From contig JAQUBO010000008.1 of NCBI GenBank assembly GCA_028686735.1, positions 1-47,371 of the forward strand: a stretch of DNA of 47,371 nucleotides. The letters are read 5' to 3'. The position numbers and the translations under genes were made by a program. A model generated the notes under the pieces. That model was not told the origin of the DNA. It searched no databases and saw only the letters and a list, made by a program, of their open reading frames with translations. Of this stretch, positions 36,998-46,655 are shown piece by piece. The stretch is from Bacteroidales bacterium (GTDB taxonomy: Bacteria; Bacteroidota; Bacteroidia; Bacteroidales; ML635J-15). Numbering within the stretch: the stretch's first letter is position 1; every line of letters begins with the position of its first letter.

Positions 36998-39526
36998 ATG
37001 AAAAAACATTCTTTTATTATTATAACAATTATAATCTTAGCTTTGAGTCTTAATCTATCTGCTCAAACTAATACTGGAAACATTCCAGAAAGTTTTAAAC
37101 AAAATGTTTCTATCGATAATATAGACCATGTTCAGTTACCCCCTCCATCAATGGATTTAGTGCGAGCTGAAGATGCTTTTGACGAAAAAAATGGGCTGCC
37201 AATGAAAATTTCTCGTTTGTTGCCAGTTAATGTAAATGTCGAAAATAGTGGAACTTGGAGCGAGTTAGAAAATGGAAAAACGATTTGGCAATTACGATTA
37301 TCTAGCGAGGGGGCTGTTGCAAACGCTTTACATTTCGATAAGTTTATATTACCGCAAGGCTCATCAGTGTTTGTTTATAATTATGATAGAAGCATTGTTA
37401 TGGGACCATATACAAATGAGGATAATCCAAAGAGAGAAGAGTACGCAATTGGTTTATTTTCTGGCGACGATGTTATAATTGAATATACTGCTGCTAAAGA
37501 AAAATCTTTAACTGGAGATGTTGAAGTTGTTATTCCTGAAATTCAGATTGCAGCTTTTTCTTTTGTTTATCGTGGTGCCGAGCAATTTGGTATTGGTGCT
37601 AAAAACACAGGATATGGTGCTTCTGCAAGTTGTCAGGTTAATGTTAATTGCCCCGAAGGCAATAATTGGAGAACTCAACAAAAAGGTGTAGCAAGAATAT
37701 ATTTTATTGAAGGACAATATGGCTACTTCTGTTCTGGTTCATTAGTTAATAATACCCGTAATAACCAAACTCCATATTTTTTAACTGCAGATCATTGCGG
37801 TGGCGATGCTACAACAAGTGAATTTAATCAGTGGATATTCAAGTTTAACTATGAAAGTTCAGGATGTACGTCATATAGCGAGCCGTATGGAAATAATATT
37901 ACAGGATGCACCAAAAAATCTCGTGGTCCTTTAAATGGAGGCTCTGATTTTTTATTACTTGAACTTAATACAACACCTACTAATATTAAAAATATTGGTG
38001 GAGTATATAATGGCTGGAGTAAGTCAACAAGTGCTAGTCCAAGTGGTGTAAGTATTCATCATCCTAGTGGAGATATTAAAAAGATTTCGACATATACAAC
38101 TGCTTTAACAACTACTACATATTATGGAGGTACTGGAAATACTGGGGCTAATTATGCACATTGGAATGTAAAATGGGCTACAACTGCTACTAGTCGTGGT
38201 GTAACAGAGGGAGGCTCATCAGGATCTCCTATTTTTAATAGTAATGGCCTTGTTGTAGGTACTTTGTCGGGCGGACTTTCTGCGTGTACTGTTGGTGGTG
38301 CTGGTCCTGGTACAGGTCCTGATGAACCAGATTTATATGGTAAACTTTCTTATCATTGGACCTCAAATGGTTCGTCTTCATCTCAACAATTAAAATATTG
38401 GTTAGACCCTGATGACACAGGAGCAACAACTTGCGATTTTTTAGACCCCAACAACATTGGATTGATTGCAGATTTTAGTGCTTCAACAACAACTGTAGCT
38501 ACTGGTGGTCAAGTAAGTTTTACTGATTTATCTATGGGCGGTTCTATTACTAGTCGTAGTTGGTCATTTCCTGGTGGAACACCCTCAAGCTCTACAGCTA
38601 CAAATCCAACAATCACCTATAATACAGCTGGGACATATAACGTAACATTAACTGTTAATACAAGCTCAGACAGTGATACTGAGACTAAATACGGCTATAT
38701 AACCGTTACCAGCGGAGGAGGTTTTAGTTATGATTTTGAAAATTGTACAAATTTTGATGTTGACAATTTTTATCCCTGCACTACCTATGATGGCGATGGC
38801 GCTTCGAGCTATGGAATGCAAGACACTGAATTTACTAATGAAGGCTATACTGGAGCCTTTATTGCTTTTAACTCAAATGAAACTGTTCCAGCACTCGGCG
38901 AAGCATGGGCTGCACACGGTGGAGTAAAAAATGGTGCTTGTTTTGCTGCAACAACTCCTCCAAATAATGATTGGTTCATTACTCCTAAAATAACTTTGCC
39001 GAACAACTCGTTTTTTACGTTTTGGGCAAAATCTGCAACTGATCAATATGGTCTTGAAAGATTTAATGTACTTATATCAACTACTAATAATTCACCCTCA
39101 AGTTTTACAAAATTTTCTTCTGCTGAATATATTGAGCCTCCTATAACTTGGACAAAATACTCAGGTAATTTATCAGCTTATAACGGTCAGTCGATTTACT
39201 TGGCAATACAGTGTGTATCAAGTGATGCTTTTGCATTTTTAATTGATGATTTATTAATTCAAACTAATTCTGATGTAGATGTGGAGTCTGAATTGTCTAA
39301 GCAAATCCATATTTATCCAAACCCTACTGATGGTATCGTTACAGTTAAATTACCTGAAGCAAGTGCTAATATTTGTGTTAGAAACATTTTAGGACAAGAA
39401 GTTTTAAAACTTACAACAAATTCTGTAGAAACAAATATTGATTTGACACAACAAAAAGCAGGTATTTACTTTGTAGAAATTAAGTTATCACAAGAAGTAA
39501 TCACTAAAAGAATTACTATTAACTAA
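36998..39526 (+). CDS. T9SS lysyl endopeptidase-like serine protease
   Basis: This 842-residue protein has a signal peptide (1-22) and a ~180-residue propeptide. A chymotrypsin-fold S1 domain (about 205-460) like Achromobacter lysyl endopeptidase follows. The triad is visible: H266 in TADHCGGD, D317 in GGSDFLLLEL, S408 in EGGSSGSPIF. Several paired cysteines (C212, C218, C245, C267, C290, C304) suggest disulfides. A PKD domain (about 495-575), a choice-of-anchor J/cleaved-adhesin-like domain (about 585-755) and a type A sorting tail beginning IHIYPNPTDGIVTV (about 768-842) complete it. It should be secreted by T9SS. Lysine specificity is inferred from family resemblance only. A terminator follows at 39546-39577; the gene is monocistronic. 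Confidence 0.9.
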   Translation: MKKHSFIIITIIILALSLNLSAQTNTGNIPESFKQNVSIDNIDHVQLPPPSMDLVRAEDAFDEKNGLPMKISRLLPVNVNVENSGTWSELENGKTIWQLRLSSEGAVANALHFDKFILPQGSSVFVYNYDRSIVMGPYTNEDNPKREEYAIGLFSGDDVIIEYTAAKEKSLTGDVEVVIPEIQIAAFSFVYRGAEQFGIGAKNTGYGASASCQVNVNCPEGNNWRTQQKGVARIYFIEGQYGYFCSGSLVNNTRNNQTPYFLTADHCGGDATTSEFNQWIFKFNYESSGCTSYSEPYGNNITGCTKKSRGPLNGGSDFLLLELNTTPTNIKNIGGVYNGWSKSTSASPSGVSIHHPSGDIKKISTYTTALTTTTYYGGTGNTGANYAHWNVKWATTATSRGVTEGGSSGSPIFNSNGLVVGTLSGGLSACTVGGAGPGTGPDEPDLYGKLSYHWTSNGSSSSQQLKYWLDPDDTGATTCDFLDPNNIGLIADFSASTTTVATGGQVSFTDLSMGGSITSRSWSFPGGTPSSSTATNPTITYNTAGTYNVTLTVNTSSDSDTETKYGYITVTSGGGFSYDFENCTNFDVDNFYPCTTYDGDGASSYGMQDTEFTNEGYTGAFIAFNSNETVPALGEAWAAHGGVKNGACFAATTPPNNDWFITPKITLPNNSFFTFWAKSATDQYGLERFNVLISTTNNSPSSFTKFSSAEYIEPPITWTKYSGNLSAYNGQSIYLAIQCVSSDAFAFLIDDLLIQTNSDVDVESELSKQIHIYPNPTDGIVTVKLPEASANICVRNILGQEVLKLTTNSVETNIDLTQQKAGIYFVEIKLSQEVITKRITIN

Positions 39527-39545
39527 AAGATGTTTATTATATTTT

Positions 39546-39577
39546 AAAGCGGCTTAATTTACTTAATCCGCTTTTTT
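39546..39577 (+). terminator. intrinsic terminator after Lys-C-like protease gene
   Basis: AAAGCGG (39546-39552) pairs with CCGCTTT (39568-39574), and the stem can be extended inside by TTAA/TTAA. It is followed by a T run. It begins 20 bases after the protease stop. Confidence 0.8.
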
Positions 39578-39633
39578 ATTTTTGTAATCATTGTTGTCTA
39601 ATTAAAATATTTTTAAAATCATGTAGGGCTTGC

Positions 39634-39731
39634 AATATGTCGTCCCTAAAGGGACTTTTCAAATATTGACTTAGTTTTACTTAACGATATTTAACCCCTA
39701 GCGGGATTTGTCCCTTTAGGGACGACATATT
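39634..39731. repeat. MITE/REP-like element with 22-bp inverted ends
   Basis: AATATGTCGTCCCTAAAGGG (with AC, 39634-39655) is matched perfectly by its inverted copy at 39710-39731 across a 54-base centre. Each arm also holds its own small hairpin, GTCCCT-AA-AGGGAC. No ORF lies inside. It sits between the protease terminator and the thioesterase gene. The form (98 bases, perfect inverted ends, non-coding) suggests a miniature mobile or REP-type element. Confidence 0.75.
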
Positions 39732-39785
39732 CTTTTTATCTAATTCAATTATATATATATTTGTCGGACAATAATAATTTGTAAT

Positions 39786-40256
39786 ATGAGAAAAGTAAAC
39801 AATGCCTTTGCAGAATCAATGCCCGATTACATGTGTTTTGGGTGCTCTCCTAAAAATAAGCAAGGCTTACAGATGGAGTTTTTTGAAAAAGATGAAATAG
39901 TGTGGAGTGAATGGCAACCTCGTTCCGAATTTGACGGCTGGAAAGGAGTTACTCATGGTGGAATTCAAGCAACACTTATGGATGAAACTGCCGAGTGGTA
40001 TATTTTTGTAAAACATGGCAGATCGGCGGTAACAATGGAGCTTAATTGCAGATATAAAAAACCATTAAGCTCAGATAAGGGAAAAATTACTATCAAGGCT
40101 AAAGAGCTCTCTTTTAACAGAAATATTGCTGAAATTAAAATTAGTATTTTTAACACAGATGGCGAACTTTGTAGCCAAGCAGTAGGAAAGTTTTATTTGT
40201 TTTCAGAAGAAGAATCAAAAGAAAAGTATAAATTTCCAGGTAAAGGTAAATTTTAA
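39786..40256 (+). CDS. PaaI-type hotdog thioesterase
   Basis: This 156-residue cytoplasmic protein has the hotdog-fold thioesterase signature: CFGCSPKNKQGLQM near the N terminus (about 17-30), which occurs in a subset of PaaI-like proteins, then GWKGVTHGGIQATLMDE (about 51-67). The HGG and the downstream Asp/Glu of the central helix are in place. It would hydrolyse an acyl-CoA or acyl-ACP thioester; the substrate is unknown. No fatty acid or aromatic degradation genes are nearby. It is monocistronic and convergent with the TonB receptor gene across 78 bases. Confidence 0.85.
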   Translation: MRKVNNAFAESMPDYMCFGCSPKNKQGLQMEFFEKDEIVWSEWQPRSEFDGWKGVTHGGIQATLMDETAEWYIFVKHGRSAVTMELNCRYKKPLSSDKGKITIKAKELSFNRNIAEIKISIFNTDGELCSQAVGKFYLFSEEESKEKYKFPGKGKF

Positions 40257-40299
40257 GAAACTAATAATAATCAAAAACCTAGTATAAACACAGCTTATA

Positions 40300-40338
40300 G
40301 TTAATCCGCATCATACAGCAAGTAATAACGTGAATTAA
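40300..40338. repeat. dispersed intergenic element, copy 4
   Basis: GTTAATCCGCATCATACAG is followed by AGTAATAACGTGAATTAA, an imperfect inverted repeat. It fills the gap between the convergent thioesterase and TonB receptor genes, and its right end includes the receptor's stop codon (40335-40337). It may act as a hairpin for both transcripts. Confidence 0.5.
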
Positions 40339-42791
40339 AATCTCATAATTAATTTTAAGTTTACCCTAAGTCCTGTAAGATAATTTGGTACTCCATATTG
40401 CCAGCCTCTAATGTCAGTAACATAGGTGTACGAAATTTCATTATTTATATCAAGTAAATTGAAAACCTCAAGTGTTAACCAAATATTTTTAAAATGCCTA
40501 AATGGATTAGATTCAGGCAATATTTTGTAATCACCTTTTAATTGTTTTGATATGCCTATGTCAACTCTTCTGTATGGTTTAAATCGAGGATATGGCTTAT
40601 CGGCTTTTTCAACTGGCAAACCTGTTCCAAATAAAATATTAATATACGCTTGCCAGGTTTCATGTTTAGGAATATAGTCTTGAAAAAAGATTCCGAAATT
40701 TAATCTTTGATCTGTTGGTCGTGGTATCATTCCGAGATAGATAGTGTCGATATTTCCTTGAGCATCTTTGGATTTATAAAAATCGCCTTCAATATCTTCC
40801 ATTGTTTGAGATAGAGCAATACTAATCCATGATTCAGTACCGGGGACAAACTCTCCGTTAACTTTTGCCTCTATACCAGTTGAGTATCCTTGTGCAAGAT
40901 TTTCGCCATAATATCTAATTTTTACATTATCGATATCATAGGGAATTAGATTGTACATGTATTTATAAAACACCTCAGTAACTAATTTGAATGGTCGATT
41001 CCATGCAGTAAATTCGTAATCAGATCCTAAAACAAGATGAAATGACGATTGTGCTTTTATGTCTCGGTTAAGTGTACCGTCTAATTTACGAACTTCTTTA
41101 AAAAATGGCGGCTGATGATATAAACCTGTCGAAAATCTGAAAACAAAATTTTTCTTCCAATTTGGTCTAAAACCAACACTCATTCGTGGACTTACAAGAA
41201 ACTCATTATTAAAATCCCAATAGTTAAATCTCAATCCACCACCAAGAGATAGCTCTGCACTATCAATTTCTATTAAATAAGCATCTTGAAAAAAGGCATT
41301 AAACCTATTAGATGCCATGTTAATTTTTGCAATATCGGTAAAGAACAAAGGAACTATCTCTCTATTGGCAACTGCTCCCAAATAATTATATGGCATTGAG
41401 TATCCTGCAGAATCAACCATTTCCCACTCGTGAACACCATAATCAAAGAGTTCATAATTATGCTGTACACCCCAAGAAAAATCATGATTTTTATATTTAT
41501 AATCTGCTAAATATTTGGAGCTTAATACATATCCGTTTAAGTTATTACGGGCATGATTTAAGTAAGAACCAACACCAATATTTGCAACACTATCGCCCAT
41601 ATTATCAGATCCAAGCTGTTTGTCTAACTCATTTAGATAGTATTGTCCAAGAATATCGTAAGATTCCTTTTCGGAGGTATAATATCCTGAAACTATAAAC
41701 TTCATTGTGAGGTCTTGATTTGCTTTATAAGTACCAGTAAATGCTGCCGTAGAGTTTGTAAATTTATCTAATTCTTGACCTTCGAAATACATCATTATTT
41801 TTAGTGCTTCGTCCATTGTGCCCCATGATGTTTCTCGGTCTTTAGGGATAAAGCTGTAAACATTATTATTTATGTTACCAAGAAAAGACAATTCTAGTTT
41901 TTCGCTAATGTCGTAGGTTACAAAAGCCTGAAAATCGAGATATGTTGGGTCGTATTGACCAGCCATATCCATAGATGACAAAAGATATTTTGTAGTTTTG
42001 TATCGTAAGCCTGTGTTGTATTTTAAAAGGTGGTTTTTACTGGTTCCCTCTATGTGTATGTTTGCACCTAATAAACTAGCCGAAACTGTACCGCCAAATT
42101 CTTTAGGCTTACGATATTTAATATCAAGTACAGATGACATTTTATCTCCATATTTAGCATCAAAACCACCGGCCGAAAAAACTATTGCAGAGACCATATC
42201 AGAATTGATAAAACTAAGCCCTTCTTGCTGTCCAGAGCGTATTAATAATGGACGGTAAATTTCAATATCATTTACAAATATTAAATTTTCATCAAAATTA
42301 CCTCCTCTTACATTATATTGGCTGCTAAGTTCATTATTTGACGACACTGATGGCAAGGCTTTTAAAATATCTTCAAAGCCTCCAACAGTAGGGATATTCA
42401 TTGATATTTCGGGGTTTAAACGAACAGCTGGAGCAAACCTTTCGGTGTTGGCACCAATATTTGCCTCGGGTAACACTGTATATGATTCTTTTAGGTATAT
42501 TTTTAGCTCTTTTTGCTCCCCATTAACCAGTTTAAGTTTTTCGGTGTAAGTCTGATAGCTTAAATATGAAACTTTAATTGTAATTTCTTGATTTGAAGGG
42601 ACTGAGAATTCAAAATATCCATATTTGTCGGTCGATGTGCCGATAGATTGATTTTCAACACTTACGTTAGCAAATTGCACAGGATTTGATTTTACATCAT
42701 ACACAAAACCATTAATAAAAGCTGTCTGTGCATTTGTAACAACACTCAGAAAAATAAAAAACAATATGTAAACGCATATTCTCTTGTACAT
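40335..42791 (-). CDS. TonB-dependent outer membrane receptor
   Basis: This 818-residue protein has a signal peptide (1-22). A carboxypeptidase-regulatory-like beta domain (about 24-105, FINGFVYDVKSNPVQFANV) common in Bacteroidota receptors follows. The plug domain (about 125-235) has the segments TVGGFEDILKALPSV, YNVRGGNFDENLIFVNDIE and AGGFDAKYGDKMSSVLDI. The rest is a 22-strand-type barrel ending in ...LRVNLKLIMRF, with the C-terminal aromatic residue typical of outer membrane proteins. It should import or bind a ligand using TonB energy. The ligand is unknown. There is no SusD partner, lipoprotein or siderophore gene next to it. It is preceded by a plausible promoter at 42826-42833. Confidence 0.92.
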   Translation of the reverse strand: MYKRICVYILFFIFLSVVTNAQTAFINGFVYDVKSNPVQFANVSVENQSIGTSTDKYGYFEFSVPSNQEITIKVSYLSYQTYTEKLKLVNGEQKELKIYLKESYTVLPEANIGANTERFAPAVRLNPEISMNIPTVGGFEDILKALPSVSSNNELSSQYNVRGGNFDENLIFVNDIEIYRPLLIRSGQQEGLSFINSDMVSAIVFSAGGFDAKYGDKMSSVLDIKYRKPKEFGGTVSASLLGANIHIEGTSKNHLLKYNTGLRYKTTKYLLSSMDMAGQYDPTYLDFQAFVTYDISEKLELSFLGNINNNVYSFIPKDRETSWGTMDEALKIMMYFEGQELDKFTNSTAAFTGTYKANQDLTMKFIVSGYYTSEKESYDILGQYYLNELDKQLGSDNMGDSVANIGVGSYLNHARNNLNGYVLSSKYLADYKYKNHDFSWGVQHNYELFDYGVHEWEMVDSAGYSMPYNYLGAVANREIVPLFFTDIAKINMASNRFNAFFQDAYLIEIDSAELSLGGGLRFNYWDFNNEFLVSPRMSVGFRPNWKKNFVFRFSTGLYHQPPFFKEVRKLDGTLNRDIKAQSSFHLVLGSDYEFTAWNRPFKLVTEVFYKYMYNLIPYDIDNVKIRYYGENLAQGYSTGIEAKVNGEFVPGTESWISIALSQTMEDIEGDFYKSKDAQGNIDTIYLGMIPRPTDQRLNFGIFFQDYIPKHETWQAYINILFGTGLPVEKADKPYPRFKPYRRVDIGISKQLKGDYKILPESNPFRHFKNIWLTLEVFNLLDINNEISYTYVTDIRGWQYGVPNYLTGLRVNLKLIMRF

Positions 42792-42825
42792 AAGTTATAA
42801 AATCATGTTTATAACATAAAGTTTG

Positions 42826-42833
42826 CAAATATA
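42826..42833 (-). promoter_or_regulatory. candidate -7 element for the TonB receptor gene
   Basis: On the minus strand this reads TATATTTG (TAnnTTTG), about 35 bases before the receptor ATG at 42791. It lies within the 51-base gap after the PgpH-like gene. No exact TTG at -33 was seen. Confidence 0.4.
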
Positions 42834-42842
42834 TTGTTTTTA

Positions 42843-44954
42843 TTAATTCTTATTCTCATTAATTTCAGGATATACAATTCGAGAATGATAAATGTTACCA
42901 ATTTTTTTTGCAAATATGGTTTTCGCTTGTGATATTTGTTTCAAACTTATATCCACATTATCGTATTGACCATCGTTTAATTGTGCTTCAATTATTACAG
43001 ATACTAGTTTATCTATTGACTCGGGGCTGTAAACATCAAGCGTACGCGAAGCGGCTTCAATTGCGTCAGCCATCATCATTACAACTGTTTCGATACTATT
43101 TGGCTTAGGCCCTGGATACTTAAAATTACTAATATTGGGCCTTATATTTGGGTTTTGATTTATCCATGAATTATAAAAGTATCGAGTAAGACTTGTTCCA
43201 TGATGCATAGTTATAAAATCAATAACTTGGGTAGGAAGATTATATTTTTTTGCAAGTTCGACACCCAAAGATACATGAGAAATAATTTTTTGTGCACTTT
43301 CTTCGAAATCAAATTGGTCGTGAACGTTAGCACCGTCTTGATTTTCGATAAAGTATTCTGGATGAACAGATTTCCCAATATCATGGTAAAGTGCTCCTGC
43401 CCGTGCAAGTAAGTAGTTACCCCCTAATTCTCGTGTAACCGACTCTACTAAATTTGCGACTTGTACAGAATGCTGGAATGTTCCAGGAGTTTTTTCAGCT
43501 AGTTCGCGTAGGGCTGGGTTATTAGTATCACACAACTCCATTAAAGTAAAGTCGGATAAAAAACCAAAAAGTTTCTCATAAAGATACACAATAGGCAAAT
43601 ATAATATTAACAAAGCCGAGCTAATACCATACATATAAATATCATGAGACATTAAATTCGTAAAATCTCCTTGTTTCGTTAAAATAAAACCAAAGTGTAA
43701 AATAACATAAGCGATAAAAACATAAAATGCAGAAATAAAAATCTGACTTCGTTTACGTGTATTTCGCAAACTAAATATTGCAATTAAACCTGTTATTGTT
43801 TGAATAAAAATAAACTCAAAACCATTAGGAGCAAAAAAACCTGCAATAATTATTGATACTAAAAATACTATAAATGAAACATTAAACTTGTAAAAAGTGT
43901 AAATTAATAATGGGATTAAAGTAAACGGAATAACATTTATACTTATATCGGTGTACTTAAAAACAATTAATACGCTTACAATAAGTATTAACATTTGCAA
44001 GGCAATAAATGTATTAGCCTTAAAACTATTAAGGATTTTCTTGTCGTGATAAAAAAGGTATAAAAATAAGATAAAGTAAAGAGATGAAAGTAAAATGGCA
44101 ATACCAAAACTTATTACTATATGATTTACATTGGACGCATCGGTTTCAATCTCTTTTTTTAGTGATAAAAGAACTTTATTCTCGTGCATTCCAACAATAT
44201 GACCTTTTAAAATTATTAGCTCGCCTTGTTGTATCATCCCACGTGAGGTAGAAACGGCTTCTAACTGAGTGGAAAGAACATTTTTATTCATCTCTACATC
44301 GTACACAATACTAGGACGTAGTTGATGAGAAGTAACATAATCTCTAATTTTAAAACCAGTTAATGAATCGGTTTCTCTTAACCCCGATTTATTAAATATA
44401 TCATTAAGTTTATACTGGACATCATCTAAAAATATATAAGAAGATGCGTAACTTAGTTTACTTATTTTTCCATCATGTAAATAAAATCGAAAATTATCTA
44501 ATCCTGTAACACTATCAGAAAAGTCAATTACTCCTTTTTGAAAAGACTCTCTCAGCAAATCATCAGCAAGACTTAGATAAAAATCGAACTTCTTTTGAAG
44601 TAGATTTTTTTTAAATTCACCAATATCATCAACATTCGGGATAACTTCATTCTGCCATTTTTCTTTAAGCCTAACCAAATAATCTTCTATTGCTGTTTTT
44701 ATTGCTACACTATCATATACATAATAAGGAATAAAATTATTTCTAATACTATCTTGCTCTTGCTCAATTTCCTTATCAGACTTATAAACAGGAAAATCAA
44801 AAGGAGCCATCAAGTTTTCGTGCAACCAGGGGCTACCTTGTGTAAATGAATATTGAAATTTTTTCTCTTTTGGAAAAATATAAACAACAAAAGCTACACT
44901 TAACGAAAAAAGTGTAATAGCATATATTATTACAGAGTATTTTTTAAATTTCAT
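42843..44954 (-). CDS. PgpH-like 7TM HD-domain phosphodiesterase
   Basis: This 703-residue membrane protein has an N-terminal membrane helix (about 8-28), a large extracytoplasmic 7TMR-HDED-type domain (about 30-270) and seven membrane helices (about 275-465). A cytoplasmic HD domain (about 480-690) follows. HD motifs are TFQHSVQVANLVE (H495), ALYHDIGK (H524, D525), HVSLGVELAKKY, and a later MHHGTS and MMADAIEA. In Listeria, PgpH of this architecture hydrolyses c-di-AMP, so that is the likely activity, though no c-di-AMP cyclase gene is in the window. It stands alone on the minus strand ahead of the TonB receptor gene (51-base gap), so cotranscription is possible. Confidence 0.88.
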   Translation of the reverse strand: MKFKKYSVIIYAITLFSLSVAFVVYIFPKEKKFQYSFTQGSPWLHENLMAPFDFPVYKSDKEIEQEQDSIRNNFIPYYVYDSVAIKTAIEDYLVRLKEKWQNEVIPNVDDIGEFKKNLLQKKFDFYLSLADDLLRESFQKGVIDFSDSVTGLDNFRFYLHDGKISKLSYASSYIFLDDVQYKLNDIFNKSGLRETDSLTGFKIRDYVTSHQLRPSIVYDVEMNKNVLSTQLEAVSTSRGMIQQGELIILKGHIVGMHENKVLLSLKKEIETDASNVNHIVISFGIAILLSSLYFILFLYLFYHDKKILNSFKANTFIALQMLILIVSVLIVFKYTDISINVIPFTLIPLLIYTFYKFNVSFIVFLVSIIIAGFFAPNGFEFIFIQTITGLIAIFSLRNTRKRSQIFISAFYVFIAYVILHFGFILTKQGDFTNLMSHDIYMYGISSALLILYLPIVYLYEKLFGFLSDFTLMELCDTNNPALRELAEKTPGTFQHSVQVANLVESVTRELGGNYLLARAGALYHDIGKSVHPEYFIENQDGANVHDQFDFEESAQKIISHVSLGVELAKKYNLPTQVIDFITMHHGTSLTRYFYNSWINQNPNIRPNISNFKYPGPKPNSIETVVMMMADAIEAASRTLDVYSPESIDKLVSVIIEAQLNDGQYDNVDISLKQISQAKTIFAKKIGNIYHSRIVYPEINENKN

Positions 44955-45054
44955 TTTTAATGTTTTTGTAAAGATATATAAAAGACCTAATAATGAACAA
45001 AAAAGAAATAAAAAACAAGGAAATAAAGCCCAAAAGTTTGTAATTTACAAGCAA

Positions 45055-45110
45055 TTGTTCAAAAAAAAATATTTCTTATGTTTGTAGTAGTTTATATGTA
45101 TGTAAATTTG
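45055..45110 (+). promoter_or_regulatory. two overlapping promoter candidates for the C40 peptidase gene
   Basis: TTG at 45055-45057 is followed after 19 bases by TATGTTTG (45077-45084). Further on, TAAATTTG at 45103-45110 lies 18 bases after the TTTG at 45081-45084. Both fit the Bacteroidota TTTG/TAnnTTTG pattern. The second would start transcription only about 15 bases before the ATG at 45131. Confidence 0.55.
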
Positions 45111-45130
45111 AAAGATTAAATATATATCAA

Positions 45131-45916
45131 ATGAAAATTGGAATATGTGAAATAAGTTACATTCCTCTTAGAGGTGGAATGTCTCATAAATCGGAGATGC
45201 TTAATCAAATATTATTTGGTGAATGTTACGAAATACTTATACATAGACACGACTGGACAAAAGTCAGGCTTGTTCATGACGGTTATGAAGGCTGGATAGA
45301 AACAAAAACTATTTCTTATATAACCGAAAAAGAAGATATAAGTAAAGATTATGTTTTTGAGGGATTAATTTGTAGTGAAAATCAGACAGAAATTAAACTT
45401 GCGTCTAAGCAATCAATGAAAATTCCTACTGGAGCTCTTATCCCTGTTGCTAATAAGAAATTAAATGAATTTACAATTGGTCAAAATAATTATGGCTTTG
45501 ATAATTCGCAATTTAAAGCAATTCCAAAAAACAAACGAGAATTTATCATTAAAAAGTCGATGGAGATGCTAAATACCCCATACCTATGGGGTGGACGTAC
45601 AGCTTTCGGTCTAGATTGCTCTGGATTTTCTCAATTATTATATCGTTTAGTAGGTCATAATATTCCAAGAGATGCCTCTCAACAAATCAGTTTAGGAACT
45701 ACTCTTAGCTTTTTATCAGAAGCTAATCCTGGCGATCTTGCTTTCTTTGATAATGAAGAGAGCGAAATTGTACACGTAGGTATAATTATTGAAAGTGCAA
45801 AAATAATTCATGCTTCAGGCAAAGTGCGAATGGACACAATCGATCATCAAGGTATTTATAATAAAATTGATAAAAGATATACTCACAAATTAAGACTTGT
45901 AAAATCAATACTATAA
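45131..45916 (+). CDS. NlpC/P60 (C40) cysteine peptidase with SH3-like domain
   Basis: This 261-residue protein has an N-terminal SH3b-like domain (about 1-65, ending DGYEGWIE). A linker leads to a second small beta region, then a C-terminal NlpC/P60 domain (about 133-261). The catalytic residues are visible: C163 in GLDCSGF, H215 in IVHVGII, H227 in IIHASGK. Family members cut D-Glu-gamma-diamino acid bonds in cell-wall peptides. There is no recognisable signal peptide, so it may act on imported muropeptides in the cytosol, like Bacteroides DPP6-type enzymes, rather than on the intact wall. That location is inferred. It has a strong upstream promoter match and is convergent with the AlkD-like gene. 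Confidence 0.88.
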   Translation: MKIGICEISYIPLRGGMSHKSEMLNQILFGECYEILIHRHDWTKVRLVHDGYEGWIETKTISYITEKEDISKDYVFEGLICSENQTEIKLASKQSMKIPTGALIPVANKKLNEFTIGQNNYGFDNSQFKAIPKNKREFIIKKSMEMLNTPYLWGGRTAFGLDCSGFSQLLYRLVGHNIPRDASQQISLGTTLSFLSEANPGDLAFFDNEESEIVHVGIIIESAKIIHASGKVRMDTIDHQGIYNKIDKRYTHKLRLVKSIL

Positions 45917-45965
45917 GGCTTTTGTTTTGACAAAATTTACAACCCCAAGCCTAGCTCACATTACC

Positions 45966-46655
45966 TTATTCTATAAGTCCTTTGTTATCAATCCATTTAA
46001 TTGCTTCACGTTTACTAAATGGCTTTAATTCAGAAGTGTGAATTACAAAATTCAAAACCCATTTATAATCAGTTTTTGAGTATTCACGTAAAGCCCAACC
46101 TATTGCTTTTTGGATAAAAAAGTCGTCATGTGAAGCGTTCTCAAGAATATGTCTTGTAAGTATCTCAAGATTAGTTTTTTCTTTGTATGATAACTGGTAT
46201 ATTATGGATACCCGTTTAAGCCAAATATTGTTAGATAAGCTCCATGAATCAGTCATAGCCAAAGCAAGATTTGGGTATTTTTTAAAGAATGGACCTATAA
46301 TTCTACTGTTTATAAGATCCACAGTATCCCACCATGAGCTAGTAAGTATCAAGTTTTCAAAATATATAATATCGGTTGGAGCCCACTTTTTTTTATGTTT
46401 AGTAAGCAGTTGAATAGCAAAATAATGAAACTCTCTCTCTGGTAAATTAAATAACTCTTTAGCAATTATTTTGGAATTATCTAAATCAGGAATTGGGAAA
46501 GTATTAAAAAACACCCTAAAAATATCTTTTCTTTTAGAAGCAGGAATTCCAAGAAATGAAAATTGATTTTTCATATATTTTGACATTGGTACAGCCGCCG
46601 TCATATCCCTATGTTTCTCAAAAAACTGTTGTGCTTTGGTTACATAATCACTCAT
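45966..46655 (-). CDS. AlkD-like DNA alkylation repair protein
   Basis: This 229-residue all-helical protein resembles the AlkD family of HEAT-like DNA glycosylases, which excise bulky or cationic alkylated bases such as 3- and 7-methylpurines. Family-type segments are MSKYMKNQFSFLGIPASKR (about 24-42), EREFHYFAIQLL (about 73-84), SSWWDTVDLI (about 106-115, with the Trp and Asp near the active site in AlkD), NIWLKRVSIIYQL and FFIQKAIGWALREYSK (about 180-195). Length is typical. It stands alone on the minus strand, convergent with the C40 peptidase gene and divergent from lpxK. Confidence 0.85.
   Translation of the reverse strand: MSDYVTKAQQFFEKHRDMTAAVPMSKYMKNQFSFLGIPASKRKDIFRVFFNTFPIPDLDNSKIIAKELFNLPEREFHYFAIQLLTKHKKKWAPTDIIYFENLILTSSWWDTVDLINSRIIGPFFKKYPNLALAMTDSWSLSNNIWLKRVSIIYQLSYKEKTNLEILTRHILENASHDDFFIQKAIGWALREYSKTDYKWVLNFVIHTSELKPFSKREAIKWIDNKGLIE

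Noticed and set aside
45917..45960. AGGCTT/AAGCCT pairing between the convergent C40 and AlkD-like genes as a terminator
   Set aside because: The loop is about 27 bases, and no adjoining T run marks an intrinsic terminator.
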